From the NCBI RefSeq assembly GCF_947179165.1, contig NC_077246.1, positions 69,536,421 to 69,600,420 of the forward strand: DNA of 64,000 nucleotides, in the 5' to 3' direction. Positions 1 to 11,100 of this stretch are shown piece after piece. The DNA is from Solanum dulcamara. Taxonomy: Eukaryota; Streptophyta; Magnoliopsida; Solanales; Solanaceae. How positions within the stretch are numbered: the first letter of the stretch is position 1; every line of letters begins with the position of its first letter. The translations under genes and the position numbers were made by a program. Under the pieces are notes generated by a model. The model searched no databases. It saw nothing but the letters and a program-made list of their open reading frames with translations, and was not told where the DNA came from.

Positions 1-660
1 AGCAATATTAGTTAAAAAATTATTTTACTAAGAAAAAATTATTAATGATACTTTGAAATTAAATTTTTGACTACTAATACTCCAATTAATTTGGAAAAAG
101 TTAAGTAATAATAAATAAAAATACATATTAATTCTCTCTTAATTTGTTAAAGTGAACAAGGAAAATAATAATCAACATAAATCAAGTGTAAGATGTTGAA
201 TGAATTAATTACATACCATGAATATTTTTTTGTTTTTGCTTGTTATGTAGTATCTTCTTGGAAGAGTCCTCTTTTTCCTTTCCAGAAGATTTCTCGTTTT
301 TATTGGCATTCTCTTTCTTTTTCTTTTGTGCTTCGAGCATTTTAAAAATATACTGTAGAATTAAATACAAAAAAGAAGATTGACTAAATTTGAATTCATA
401 ATTCATGTTTGCACAAAGTAAAATCTTCCCTCCATACTAATAAGACTAAAGTTGAAAAATAAATAAAATTCTAGAAATCACAAAAAGAAAATAGTTAAGT
501 TAATATACACATAGGCCATGAAGATATATCATAATCATCACTTGTACATATACACTGTAATTCATAAATTGAAAATGATTGAAAAAAAATCAGAAATAGA
601 TATTACATATAGATATGAGAGCAAAAACAATGCTTTTAGATTTGGGAGAAAAATAGAGGA
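1..660. other. AT-rich flank, no recognised gene
   Basis: AT-rich spacer. One short minus-strand open frame (209-406, 65 codons) has a Lys/Glu/Asn-rich second half, the composition of a disordered nuclear protein tail. There is no recognisable domain and no clear splice partner, so I do not call it a gene. It could be a terminal exon of a gene lying outside the window or a chance frame. Confidence 0.4.
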
Positions 661-2110
661 ATGATTATAAGGGATGAAGAAAGCATCATCCTTCGGCGAC
701 GCTCATTGGGAACTTGAGTGAATGCCTTCGGAAAAATCGATAGAAGTTTCATTGTATTTAAATGAGACTGTTCATACATATCGATACACAACAACAACAA
801 AAGCAACAGACTCGTGTTATCCCACGAGTAGAATTTGAAAAGGGTAAAATGTAAAAAAAATTAGGGTTTGAAAATAGTAAGATGTGCACAAACTTTGCAC
901 AACCTTTTTCGGATAAAGATATTTTTTTCGATATATCCTAGACAAAAGAAATAATTTGATACAAAATTGTAAGAAGGAGAAATCAAACATTTTTCAATCT
1001 TGTTATTCTTCTAAAATTCATCTTTCGGCGACGCTCATTATCAGATCCAGATGGAAGTCTCGATCTCATATTGGGAACTTGAGTGAATGCCTTTGGAAAA
1101 AATGATAGAAGTTTCATTATATTTAAATGAGACTGTTCATATATATCGATACACAACAACAACAAAAGCAACAGACTCGTGTTATCCCACGAGTAGAATT
1201 TGAAAAGGGTAAAATGTAAAAAAATTAGGGTTTGAAAATAGTAAGATGTGCACAAACTTTGCACAACCTTTTTCGGATAAAGATATTTTTTTCGATATAT
1301 CCTAGACAAAAGAAATAATTTGATACAAAATTATAAGAAGGAGAAATCAAACATTTTTCAATCTTGTTATTCTTCTAAAATTCATCTTTCGGCGACGCTC
1401 ATTATCAGATCGAGATGGAAGTCTCGATCTCATATTGGGAACTTGAGTGAATGCCTTTGGAAAAAACGATAGAAGTTTCATCATATTTAAATGAGACTGT
1501 TCATATATATCGATACACAACAACAACAAAAGCAACAGACTCGTGTTATCCCACGAGTAGAATTTGAAAAGGGTAAAATGTAAAAAAATAGGGTTTGAAA
1601 ATAGTAAGATGTGCACAAACTTTGCACAACCTTTTTCGGATAAAGATATTTTTTTCGATATATCCTAGACAAAAGAAATAATTTGATACAAAATTGTAAG
1701 AAGGAGAAATCAAACATTTTTCAATCTTGTTATTCTTCTAAAATTCATCTTTCGGCGACGCTCATTATCAAATCGAGATGGAAGTCTCGATCTCATATTG
1801 GGAACTTGAGTGAATGCCTTTGGAAAAAACGATAGAAGTTTCATCATATTTAAATGAGACTGTTCATATATATCGATACACAACAACAACAAAAGCAACA
1901 GACTCGTGTTATCCCACGAGTAGAATTTGAAAAGGGTAAAATGTAAAAAAACTAGGATTTGAAAATAGTAAGATGTGCACAAATTTTGCACTACCTATCT
2001 GGGGTAAAGATATTTTTTTCGATATACCCTAGACAAAAGAAATAATTTGATATAGTATTGCAAGAAGGAGAAATCAAACATTTGTCAATCTTGTTAGTCT
2101 TCTAAAATTT
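661..2110. repeat. 363-bp tandem repeat array, about four units
   Basis: The marker TTCGGCGACGCTC recurs at about 692, 1024, 1388 and 1751, giving a period of 363-364 bp for the later units. The first unit lacks ~34 bp between CGCTCATT and GGGAACTTG that the others keep, so its spacing is shorter. Units differ by only a few bases. Each carries a (CAA)n-rich stretch, the telobox-like string TTAGGGTTTG, and a minus-strand open frame of 89-108 codons ending in the same residues. The frame has a Leu run produced by the CAA tract and no known domain, so its conservation is explained by recent duplication and not by coding constraint. Confidence 0.85.
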
Positions 2111-4475
2111 ATTAAAAATGGTTTACAAATTCAAAATCAGGTCACTTGCTAAATGAACGCAAGGGAAAAAAATCAAAAAAACAAACATAAGATTTGAATT
2201 GAATCAAACTCACCATCACGTAATTTGAGTGCTTCATTATAAGAGAATAAAAGGCAAAAATAAATTGAATAAAATGAAGAAGTAAATCGGTACCGTCTTA
2301 ATCACATTTATGTTCCTCTAGTTGTTAATATATTATTCCCTTAGAAATTAAAGTAAGTGAAGAAGCAAAATGATGTCGCCTATTACCTATATTGATAAAT
2401 AAAAAGTGAATCAGCGAGTATCTAACGTTTTATATGTACACTCTAGATTGCTGAGCTGTTTCTTGAAAATCATGTGTGTTTAATTTTGAAAAAAATATTA
2501 TTTGTCAAATAAAGACGAAACAGATTTTTAAAGTGCAATTGTACGAATAGACTAGAATTTCAAATCAATTAATGCGAAGAATTTTATTGGTGTACTAATA
2601 GTGATAGTTTAACATTAATTGAGAAATTTATTTAAAATGTATCATTTATTTTTTTTACTTTTTTCATTTATTATATTTTGTAGTGTGTTTTAATTATAAG
2701 CATAATACATGACAACTCTGATTTATAAATTTAAATAGTTTTTATAGAATTAGTTAACTATCATATCTAATTTAAACCATCAAATTCACTACAAAATTGA
2801 TTAGGACATTAAATTGTGATTGAGATTGTAATTTTTTTTCTTACCAGAGATATTAATAGTTAGTTTGATCTAACATTAAACTTGTTTAGATTATTAAATT
2901 CACAAATAGGTGACACACATAAAACAATATATGTGCAGTTGTTCATTTAATATTATAGCAAATATTAAATCAAAATAAAAACTTAATTTTAAATTAAATG
3001 AGAAACACTCACTTTTTTCTGTAATTTAATAGCCCAAGAATTGATGGAAAAGAAATAATTTGATACAAGATTGCAAGAAGAAGAAATTAAACATTTTTCA
3101 ATCTTGTTAGTCTTCTAAAATTCTTCCTTCGGCAACGCTCATTGTCAGATCGAGATGGAAGTCTCAATCTCAAATTAGGAACTTGAGTGAATGCCTTCGG
3201 AAAAAATGATAGAAGTTTTATTGTATTTAAATGAGACTGTTCATACATATCGATACACAACAACAACAAAAGCAACATATGCATGTAATCCTGCGAGTAG
3301 GATTTGAAAATGGTAAAATATAAAAAAACTAGGGTTTGAAAATAGTAAGATACGCACAAATTTTGCACTATTTCTCTGGGATAAAGATATTTTTTCGATA
3401 TACCCTAGACAAAAGAAATAATTTAATACAGTATTGCAAGAAGGAGAAATCAAACATTTGTCAATCTTGTTAGTCTTCTAAAATTTATTTTAAATGGTTT
3501 ACAAATTCAAAATCAGGACACTTGCTAAATGAACGCAAGGGCAAAAAATGAAAAAAACAAAATAAGATTTGAATTGAATCAAGCTCACCATCACGTAATT
3601 TGAGTGCTTCATTATAAGAGGATTAAAGATAAAAATAAATTGAATAAAATAAAGAAGTAAATCGGTACCGTCTTAATCGCGTTTATATGTTCTTCTTGAT
3701 TGTTGATCTATTCCCTTAGAAATTGAAGTGAAGAAGCAAAATGATGTCGCATATCACCTATATTGATAAATAAAAAAGTGAATCAGTGAGTATCTCGCGT
3801 TTTATATGTACACTCTAGATTGCTGAGCTGTTTCTTGAAAACCATGTGTTCAATTTTGGAAAATTTATTATTTGTCAAATAAAGGCGAGACAGATTTTTA
3901 AAGTGCCATGGTACGAATAGACTAGAGTTTCAAATCAATTATTGCAAAGAATTTTATTGTTGTACTAATAGTGATATTTTAACATTAATTGAGAAATTTA
4001 TTTAAAATGTATCATTTATTTTTTTTACTTTTGTCATTTATTATATTTTGTAGTGTGTTTTAATTATATAACCATAATACATGACAACTCTGATTTATAG
4101 ACTTTGACTAAATAAATTTAAATAGTTTTTATAGAGTCAGTCAAATATCATATCTGATTTAAACCAACAAATTCACTGCAAAATTGATTAGGACATTAAT
4201 TTGTGATTGAGGTAGTAATTTTTTTCTTACAAAAGATATTAATAGTTAGTTTGACCTAACATTAAAGTATTTTGAATTTCTATTTTGGGGCTCTCTTTAA
4301 ACTTGTTTAGATTATGAAATTAACAAATAGATGACACACATAAAACAATATACGTGCAATTGTTCATTTAATATTATAGGAAAATATTAAATCAAAACAA
4401 AAACTTAATTTTAAATTAAATGAGAAACACTCACTTTTTTCTGTAATTTGATAGCCCAAGAATTCATGGAAAAAT
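2037..4475. repeat. Large diverged tandem duplication containing one more 363-bp unit
   Basis: The segment from about 2037 to 3055 is repeated at about 3412 to 4475 (offset ~1376 bp at the left edge) with point changes and small indels. The second copy has an extra ~35-bp block near 4266. Between them lies a single diverged 363-bp unit (3056-3412). The ancestral block was therefore one 363-bp unit plus a ~1-kb AT-rich segment. It was duplicated first, and the 363-bp unit was amplified later in the left copy only. No coding content is evident. Confidence 0.75.
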
Positions 4476-5340
4476 GAAATTGAAAAAAATTAATTACTCT
4501 GTCGTGTTTGTATGTCTCCTCTTAATTGTTGTACTACTCCCTTTGAATAGTAATAGAATCAAATTTTTTAGTAAAAAAATTGAAGACAAATTTATTCCTG
4601 GACTGAAAAATCAATAATATATAAATATTTTTTAAAAAATAGAAGCCTAAATATTAAGTATAATTTTTCAATGAATGCAATTCAATTGAACTCCCTCCCC
4701 AATAGGTAGTAAATTGCATTCATTGAGTTTGGACCTTTTAAATTTATTGCTTTTCAATTTAAAAATGCAACAGTATAAAAAGATGGAAATTCTAAATCAC
4801 TTAATGCCAACAAATTTTGAATTTATCTATTGTTGTAACAATGATGTTTAGCACTAATAGATAATTATGCATTTAATTTTTTTTGAGAAGAAAAATTATA
4901 ATGGTTATGAACATTAATTAATTGAAAATGTTTTGGTTTTTATATAGAGTGACTCTGGGAAAAAAATCATATAAACCATACATAATTATTTATTGTAAGC
5001 ATAAACTTAAATGGATGTTTACTTATATGGAAGAGGATTATACAAAGATAATAGTAGTCTCTCAATTATTGATAAATTCTTATTATTGTCCTTGAGATAA
5101 TAACTCGTCCCAATTAACTTTCGATCAATTAAGAAGTGTGTTAATTGGCTAATTAATTAATTTAAAAAATATTTTTTTCAATACTAGAGCAATTATTTGT
5201 GTTTAATCAAGATTCAAAATGTGTTTCTACAAGTTTTCGAATAGTTGAAACAATAACAACCATAACAAATGACCCCATAAAGTTCAAATCCAGGAGAAAA
5301 TATTTCCAAGATTTTGTTGAGTAAATCAAAGTCAAGACAA
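4476..5340. other. AT-rich spacer with a dispersed repeat
   Basis: No gene seen. The stretch around 5047-5165 (Tyr/Ile-rich if read, clearly noncoding) resembles 15487-15600: both contain the words TTATTGATAAAT, TCCTTGAGATAATGACTCG-like sequence and AAG/AAA-TGTGTGTTA. This is an unnamed dispersed repeat present twice in the window. Confidence 0.45.
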
Positions 5341-5383
5341 TAACAACAGCATAGTACCTAGATGTCTCCGGACTTTACAAGAC

Positions 5384-5600
5384 ACCAACAACAACAACAT
5401 ACCCAGTATAAATTCACAAGTGAAATCTGGAGAAGGTCAGCTGTCCACAAACCTTACAAGACTCCGACAACATGCGTAGTATAATCTCACAAGTGAGAGT
5501 GAGATTTGGATAGGGTAAGATGTCCTCAGACCTTACAAGACATCAACAATAACAATAATATACTCCATGTAATTCCACCCACCAAGTGGAATCTTGTGGA
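5384..5600 (-). repeat. Degenerate RTE/SINE-type 3' tails, three in a row
   Basis: Three successive degenerate copies begin with (CAA)n and continue into words such as ACCCAGTATAA, TCTCACAAGTG and CCTTACAAGAC. These are minus-strand versions of the (TTG)n-ended tail seen intact at 25431-25544. Old and eroded; no target duplication could be defined. Confidence 0.5.
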
Positions 5601-5668
5601 ATTACTTACCTTTGTGTGATAGAAAGCTTATTTCTGATAGACCCTACTCACAATACACAGTCACATCT

Positions 5669-6065
5669 TGTTTGGATGGTTGTTACCCATTGTATTATAT
5701 TGTATTGTTGGTTTAAATACCTGTTTGTTTTGATTGTTAGTTAAATTTTATTGCATCGTATTGTCTAAATACATCATTAGGTAATGACGAAAAGTCTCAT
5801 CTTGTGTAATGACCGATTGGTGTAATTGCATTGTTATCTTATTAATTTTTTCTTATTTTGGCTTTACTATTATTAATTATTTTATCTTATTTTTTATTCT
5901 ACCTTATTACACTAGTTATACCCGTATCCAACTTTTTTTGTAGGTTTATTATTCAAATTATTGATGTTGTATAGCAACGAAAAATAATACACATCTATTC
6001 AAATTATTTATTAAAACAATATACTATGATATGATACAATACAATACGATACATTATCAGATTTT
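5669..6065. mobile_element. MITE-like element, family uncertain
   Basis: Starts with TTGTTTGGATGGTTGTTAC and ends with repeated ATACAATACAATACGATAC-type words. The left part contains TATTGTATTG/TTTAAATAC words roughly complementary to the right part, suggesting terminal inverted repeats. Boundaries are approximate and there is no coding content. Confidence 0.4.
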
Positions 6066-6398
6066 GAACATACCTGATCAATTGAATCTTTATCTTTTTT
6101 TTCCCCAAATAATACTTTAATCCAAAAGCAATTCCTCCTCATGTTAGTACCTGCAAAATCAAACCCATAATACTTTAACCCATTCTGCTAAATAAACACA
6201 CGAAGGAATTAATTTTACAGATTCAATGGAAGAAATTTTACCAGCAGACGCCATGTCTTGTATTGAGTTAACTACACTAAATAATCTTGTGAGAGAAAAG
6301 GTACAAAGGATTTTGTGAAGATGGATGTATTAATACGAAAATGTGAATCTAAAATATAAATTTGATTGATTTAATTTTTAGATTCTTATCATTAAATT

Positions 6399-6553
6399 GC
6401 TGTCATGTGACCAGGAGGTCACGGGTTCAAGCCTTGGAAACAGCCTCTGGCAGAAATGCAAGGTAAGGTTGCGTACAATAGACCCTTGTGGTCGGGCCCT
6501 TCTCCGGACCCTGCGTATAGCGGGAGCTTAAGTGCACCGGGCTGCCCTTTTTT
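6399..6553 (+). mobile_element. TS SINE, 5'-truncated, with 12-bp target duplication
   Basis: Matches the known Solanaceae TS SINE. It has a pol III B box (GGGTTCAAGCC), then the body with CAGCCTCTGGCAGAAATGCA, CCTTGTGGTCGGGCCC and GCGGGAGCTTAAGTGCACC, and ends in a short T run after GGGCTGCCC. The A box is missing, so it is truncated at the 5' end. It is flanked by TATCATTAAATT at 6387-6398 and 6554-6565, a clean target-site duplication. TS SINEs are tRNA-derived and mobilised in trans by LINE enzymes. Confidence 0.9.
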
Positions 6554-6820
6554 TATCATTAAATTCGTTAAAAAATATTGAGATTGATTGAACCTATTGA
6601 TTGTATGTTATATCATACAGTATTACTACTTTTAATAGGCACATTTGATTTAATTATATAAAAAAATTATAGTACTCAAAATATAGAGACTTGAAAATTT
6701 CTAAAGATTAAAGTACATTAATTGAAAGTTAAAGATGCCCAATCATATAACATAGTAAGATTAATATTTACCTACAATTTAGGGACTAGCAGTGTTATTA
6801 ATTATTATGAGTTAAGAGTC

Positions 6821-7105
6821 AAAAACACATTAAAAATATTTCACTTTTTTGAGTTTTATACATGAACTATTAAGTGTGTAAGTTTCTTACCTGAACCATC
6901 ACAAAATATTTATCAAAACGTACCTGAACTATCAATTGTTCACTTTTCCTACCTGGACAATGATGATATTTCATATAGAAAAAGTGAATAACAGATAGTT
7001 TAGATATATTTTGATAAACATCTGATGGTAGTTTACTCGGGAATCTCATACATAATAATTCAAATATAAAACTCAAAAAATTGAAGTATTTTAAATATGT
7101 TTCCA
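6821..7105. mobile_element. MITE with ~45-bp inverted repeats
   Basis: The left end (AACACATTAAAAATATTTC followed by TTTTTTGAGTTTTATA) is complementary to the right end (TATAAAACTCAAAAAATTG followed by TTTTAAATATGTTT). This ~285-bp element has no transposase and no clear long target duplication. Open frames through it are incidental. Confidence 0.6.
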
Positions 7106-7819
7106 ACCATTCACTTTGTTATTATTTTATTTCTATATATTAGGTCAACGTCCTCTTTCATTCTTGTTTTCCTTGGAATACCCTTAAGAATGCATTGCCA
7201 GCTCATCGATAAATAATCCCTCATTTTGAAATATTGATTCACTTTTGGTCCTATTCCAAACTTTCATCTATTTTTTAATATTTGTTTTATTCACAATTTT
7301 GTGTATGGAATGCTCAGTCGTGTTTCTTTATATTGAGTAGAAACAATAACTCCATGAGAGAAGATGAGAAGAGAATATTCAATAAAAAAAATTGAATTTA
7401 ATTACAAACTTCGTTGTTAATAAAAATCGATCGCTAATTTGTTGATAAAGAAGAGTAGTGACGGATTTTCTATTTAACTACAAAAATATGTTCGTCTCTA
7501 TTTTTTTTTTGTCCAAACATCATTGAAACTAATTAAATTAATAATCTACCTTTATTTTTCAAACTAGACAAATAACATTGCAAGAAAATAAATTGTGTAC
7601 TGTTGCACATAAAATTTGACGTGATGAACCTTACGATCTTAAAAAAAAAGATAAGATTGAGGGCAGACTAAAATTGCACCAATACTATAAACATGAAGGA
7701 CTATTAGTGTTTCACGTGAAAAAATAAAGATGATTTTGAGTCTAAACACAAAAATAAGGGACTAATTTAAGCCTTTTTTAGAAAAATTGATATAAATGAT
7801 TGCTCACCAAAATAAGTAT

Positions 7820-7983
7820 TTTATCTGTCCCAAAATAAATGTTATTTTTGCAAAAATTAATAAATACGTGTATAGTTTACTAAATTAGTTTACTTAATAA
7901 TATCTTGAATTTTTATGAAAAAACTTATTTTGGGATTAATTTTTTTTTTTTTTTGGTAGAAAGACACTTATTTTGAGGGGAGT
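7820..7983. mobile_element. Stowaway-like MITE remnant
   Basis: The left end reads CTGTCCCAAAATAAATGTTA and the right end CACTTATTTTGAGGGGAG, the inverted-repeat pattern of Stowaway (Tc1/mariner) MITEs. Edges are eroded. It lies ~170 bp before the first exon of the AIPP2-like gene. Confidence 0.5.
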
Positions 7984-8147
7984 AACTAATATTTTATACC
8001 AAAAAGTAATGTATATTTGATTAGGTAATTATTTTGAGGGATCAAATATATTAAAAACCCTATAAAATTCTTGTCCAAATTTGTCCCAATTCACCCTTTT
8101 GTCCGACTTGCATTAATTTCCAAAAAATAAAAAAAATTGTTTCCGCC

Positions 8148-11100
8148 ATGGTAGGTTCATAAGTGCTTCCTCAGTTCTCTTGTTCGTTTCGGTATTAATT
8201 CTCATTGATTTTTGATTTTATGGCAAGTTATAATTATCTCTGTTGACTGTCATTGTGTTTTTTTTAATGTAGTATTTCTTATTTTAGAACTGTTTGTTCG
8301 GGTCAGCTTTCGCACACATGATGTATTACCCGAGGTACTTGGTATGTGTGGCGGAGCTAGGATTTTTGGGATTCAAAATATAATGAGGTAATCATAGGAA
8401 CTATGGAGATTTAATATCTAGTATATACATATAAATGATAATTTTGAGCTTGTATATATAGCGTAATTTTCTTTGATGAAGGGGATTTGGATTACGGTAC
8501 CCTAGCTCCGCCCGTGCCTTCCATCAAAGCTTGGGTAGATGAGAAGAAATCACAGGCTATTTTTGTATCCCTTGGATTTGAACATTAGACCTCATAGTTC
8601 TCAATCTCAATATGGTGGATATATCTTTTACTCCTCTATTTCACTTTATATGACTTAGTTTGACTTGACACATAGTTTAAGGAAGAAGGAAAGAATTTTT
8701 TTGAAATTTATGGTCTAAAATAAGTCATAGATGTTTGTGTGGTTATAAATCACTTATTTAAGGGAATATGAGCATTTTAAAGTTAAATTGTTATTAAATA
8801 TAGAGACGTGTCATTCTTTTTGAGATTGACTAAAAAAGAAAGTGAGTCATATAAAGAGGGAGTACTTGTTTTAGAAACGTGGTGTTCAGAATTAACTTAT
8901 CCCGGACCCCACTTTTGGGATTGTACTGGTGTATGTTGTTGTTTGTTGTTGAAGTTTGGGCCAACTTGTACTCAACCTAGACTGATTCACTGGGTACCTG
9001 CTAACCAGTGGTGTATCAAGGATTTTCAGGATTCAAAATATGATGAAGTAATCATAGGAAGAAGCCCTAAGGAGATTTAATAACTAGTATATACACAAAG
9101 ATAATTTGGATAATGTATATATAGTATAATTTTCTTTGATGAAGGGGATTTGGATTGCGATACCTTAGCTCCACCCATGCCTTCTCTACCACCAACACAA
9201 GTATCGGGTAACTATCTCTGCCAAGGCTTGGGCAGATGAGAAGAAATCACATGGTGTTTTTGTATCCCTTGGGTTTTGAACAATTGACTCATAGTTCTCA
9301 ATCCCAATATGGTGGATATATCTTTTACTTGTTTTAGAACTATGGTGTTCGTAAATAACCTCTCTACCTTTAATGGGTAGGGGCACTGCCCTTCCCAGAC
9401 TCCACTTGTGGGATTACACTGGTGTATGTTGAAGTTCTAGTTGGCTTGTGCGCACCTGGACTGATAACTGATTTCACGGGTTCTTGCTACCAATGGCGTA
9501 ACGAGGATTTTCAGGATTCAAAATATAATAAAGTAGTCAAAGGAAGAAGTCCTATGGAAATTTGATATCTAGTATGTACACATAAAAGATAATGGGTAGG
9601 GGCACTGCCCTTCCCAGACTCCACTTGTGGGATTACACTGGTGTATGTTGAAGTTCTAGTTGGCTTGTGCGCACCTGGACTGATAACTGATTTCACGGGT
9701 TCTTGCTACCAATGGCGTAACGAGGATTTTCAGGATTCAAAATATAATAAAGTAGTCAAAGGAAGAAGTCCTATGGAAATTTGATATCTAGTATGTACAC
9801 ATAAAAGATAATTTTGAACTTTTATATACAGTGTAATTTTCTTTTATGAAGTGGCGGTACCCTAGCTCTGCCCATCCCTGCCATCTCTACCTACACAAGT
9901 ACTGAGTAACTAGCTCCGCCAAGGTTTGGGCAGATGAGAAGAAATCAGGTGGGTGTTATTGTATCTGTTGGGAATTGAACGTTAGACCTCATAGTTCTTA
10001 ATCTGTTTTATTGGCCACTAGGCCACAGCTTTGGGTTAAATATGGTGGCCATATTTATTAATCACCTTTTTTGGCGTTCAGGGATGTATTTAGTTTTATA
10101 CCACAAGGTCCACCATAGAGAGAGCAAGTTTGTATCTATTTAGTCTACATTGACAGCTCCGAAAGAACTTTTTACTTGTGGATTTGTTGTTCCGCCATGT
10201 TCTCTTTGTTACAAAGGAGCTATCAGTTTACTTTTCTTGTTATAGTTTGTGGCTTGTGAAATTGTTTGGACAAAATAAGAAATTTCATGTGTAGATGTGG
10301 TATTATTGTGTATGAATTCTTTTACTTAAACGCTATTAACCTGCTTATAATTGCATAAAATTCAGCATAACACAAGCTTGACATTATTTGTCTATTGCTT
10401 TGCATATGGCTGCATTTTTAATAATTATTTCGCCATGTTGTGTAGGTGACAATATGTCTACAGTGTGGTGACAAAGGATTCTCTAATACCTTTGTTTTTT
10501 GTGTAAAATATCTTGAAGTTGCTGTACATCGGTAAGTTAGATTGTTACTAGACGTCATTGTTAAAGTTCATTCAGTTTACCGTCTCTTATTAGCTTCTTT
10601 TTTTGCATTTTTGTTCTCTTGCATGAAAATTTCTGCTCTGTTGTTTTGCATTAACATGAAAAGATTTGCTTATCACTAGCTGGAACATCTATATTAGTTG
10701 ATGACAGAACTAAGATGAGTCCCTGCAAAATCATCAGAACATGCTCTTGGTATTTGTTAACTGTAATTATGAAAGAAAATATTTAAGACCGTTTTGTAAT
10801 TCCTGTTTTGGTTTAGGACTAGTGATATGCATATAGTTCTACTCTTCCGATAAAGGTTAAGTCAAGATGAACATTTCAGCTGGCAGAAGTTTTTCCGGAA
10901 CCATATCGGTTTTTGGAGCGAGAAGTGCAAAATAGAGGCAAAGGTCCACTTCGCTTAAAGCATGAAGTGAGAAGCGAAACAAATTTTAAAAAATACCAAA
11001 TAAACTTTGCACTTAATGAAAATGAACCCAACATAAATAATATATGGGTTTTTCTCTAAGTTGAGTGGACTCTTCATTTTTGCTTTCGCACCCTTGTCGA

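Larger units (their letters stand above)
8349..10045. repeat. Tandemly repeated composite of hAT-type MITE and SINE pieces in intron 1
   Basis: Three successive copies of a composite unit begin near 8349, 9010 and 9491. Each starts with a hAT-like MITE (GGCGGAGCTAGGATTTT at one end, CTAGCTCCGCCC at the other), followed by a minus-oriented SINE piece (GGGCAGATGAGAAGAAATCA, then TTGGGATTGAAC-like B-box complement). The last word of each unit is a (TTG)-tail fragment around CCACTTTTGGGATTGTACTGG. Copy one also carries a Stowaway (8631-8862) and copy three is extended by a 219-bp duplication. All of this lies within intron 1 of the AIPP2-like gene. Confidence 0.7.

Noticed and set aside
901..1250. 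Telomere-like TTAGGGTTTG words
   Set aside because: Only one short occurrence per 363-bp unit and no (TTTAGGG)n array; not an interstitial telomere.
983..1991. Repeated Leu-rich minus-strand open frames of ~90-108 codons
   Set aside because: They are identical by-products of the 363-bp tandem units; the Leu run is the CAA tract read in reverse and there is no domain or splice context.
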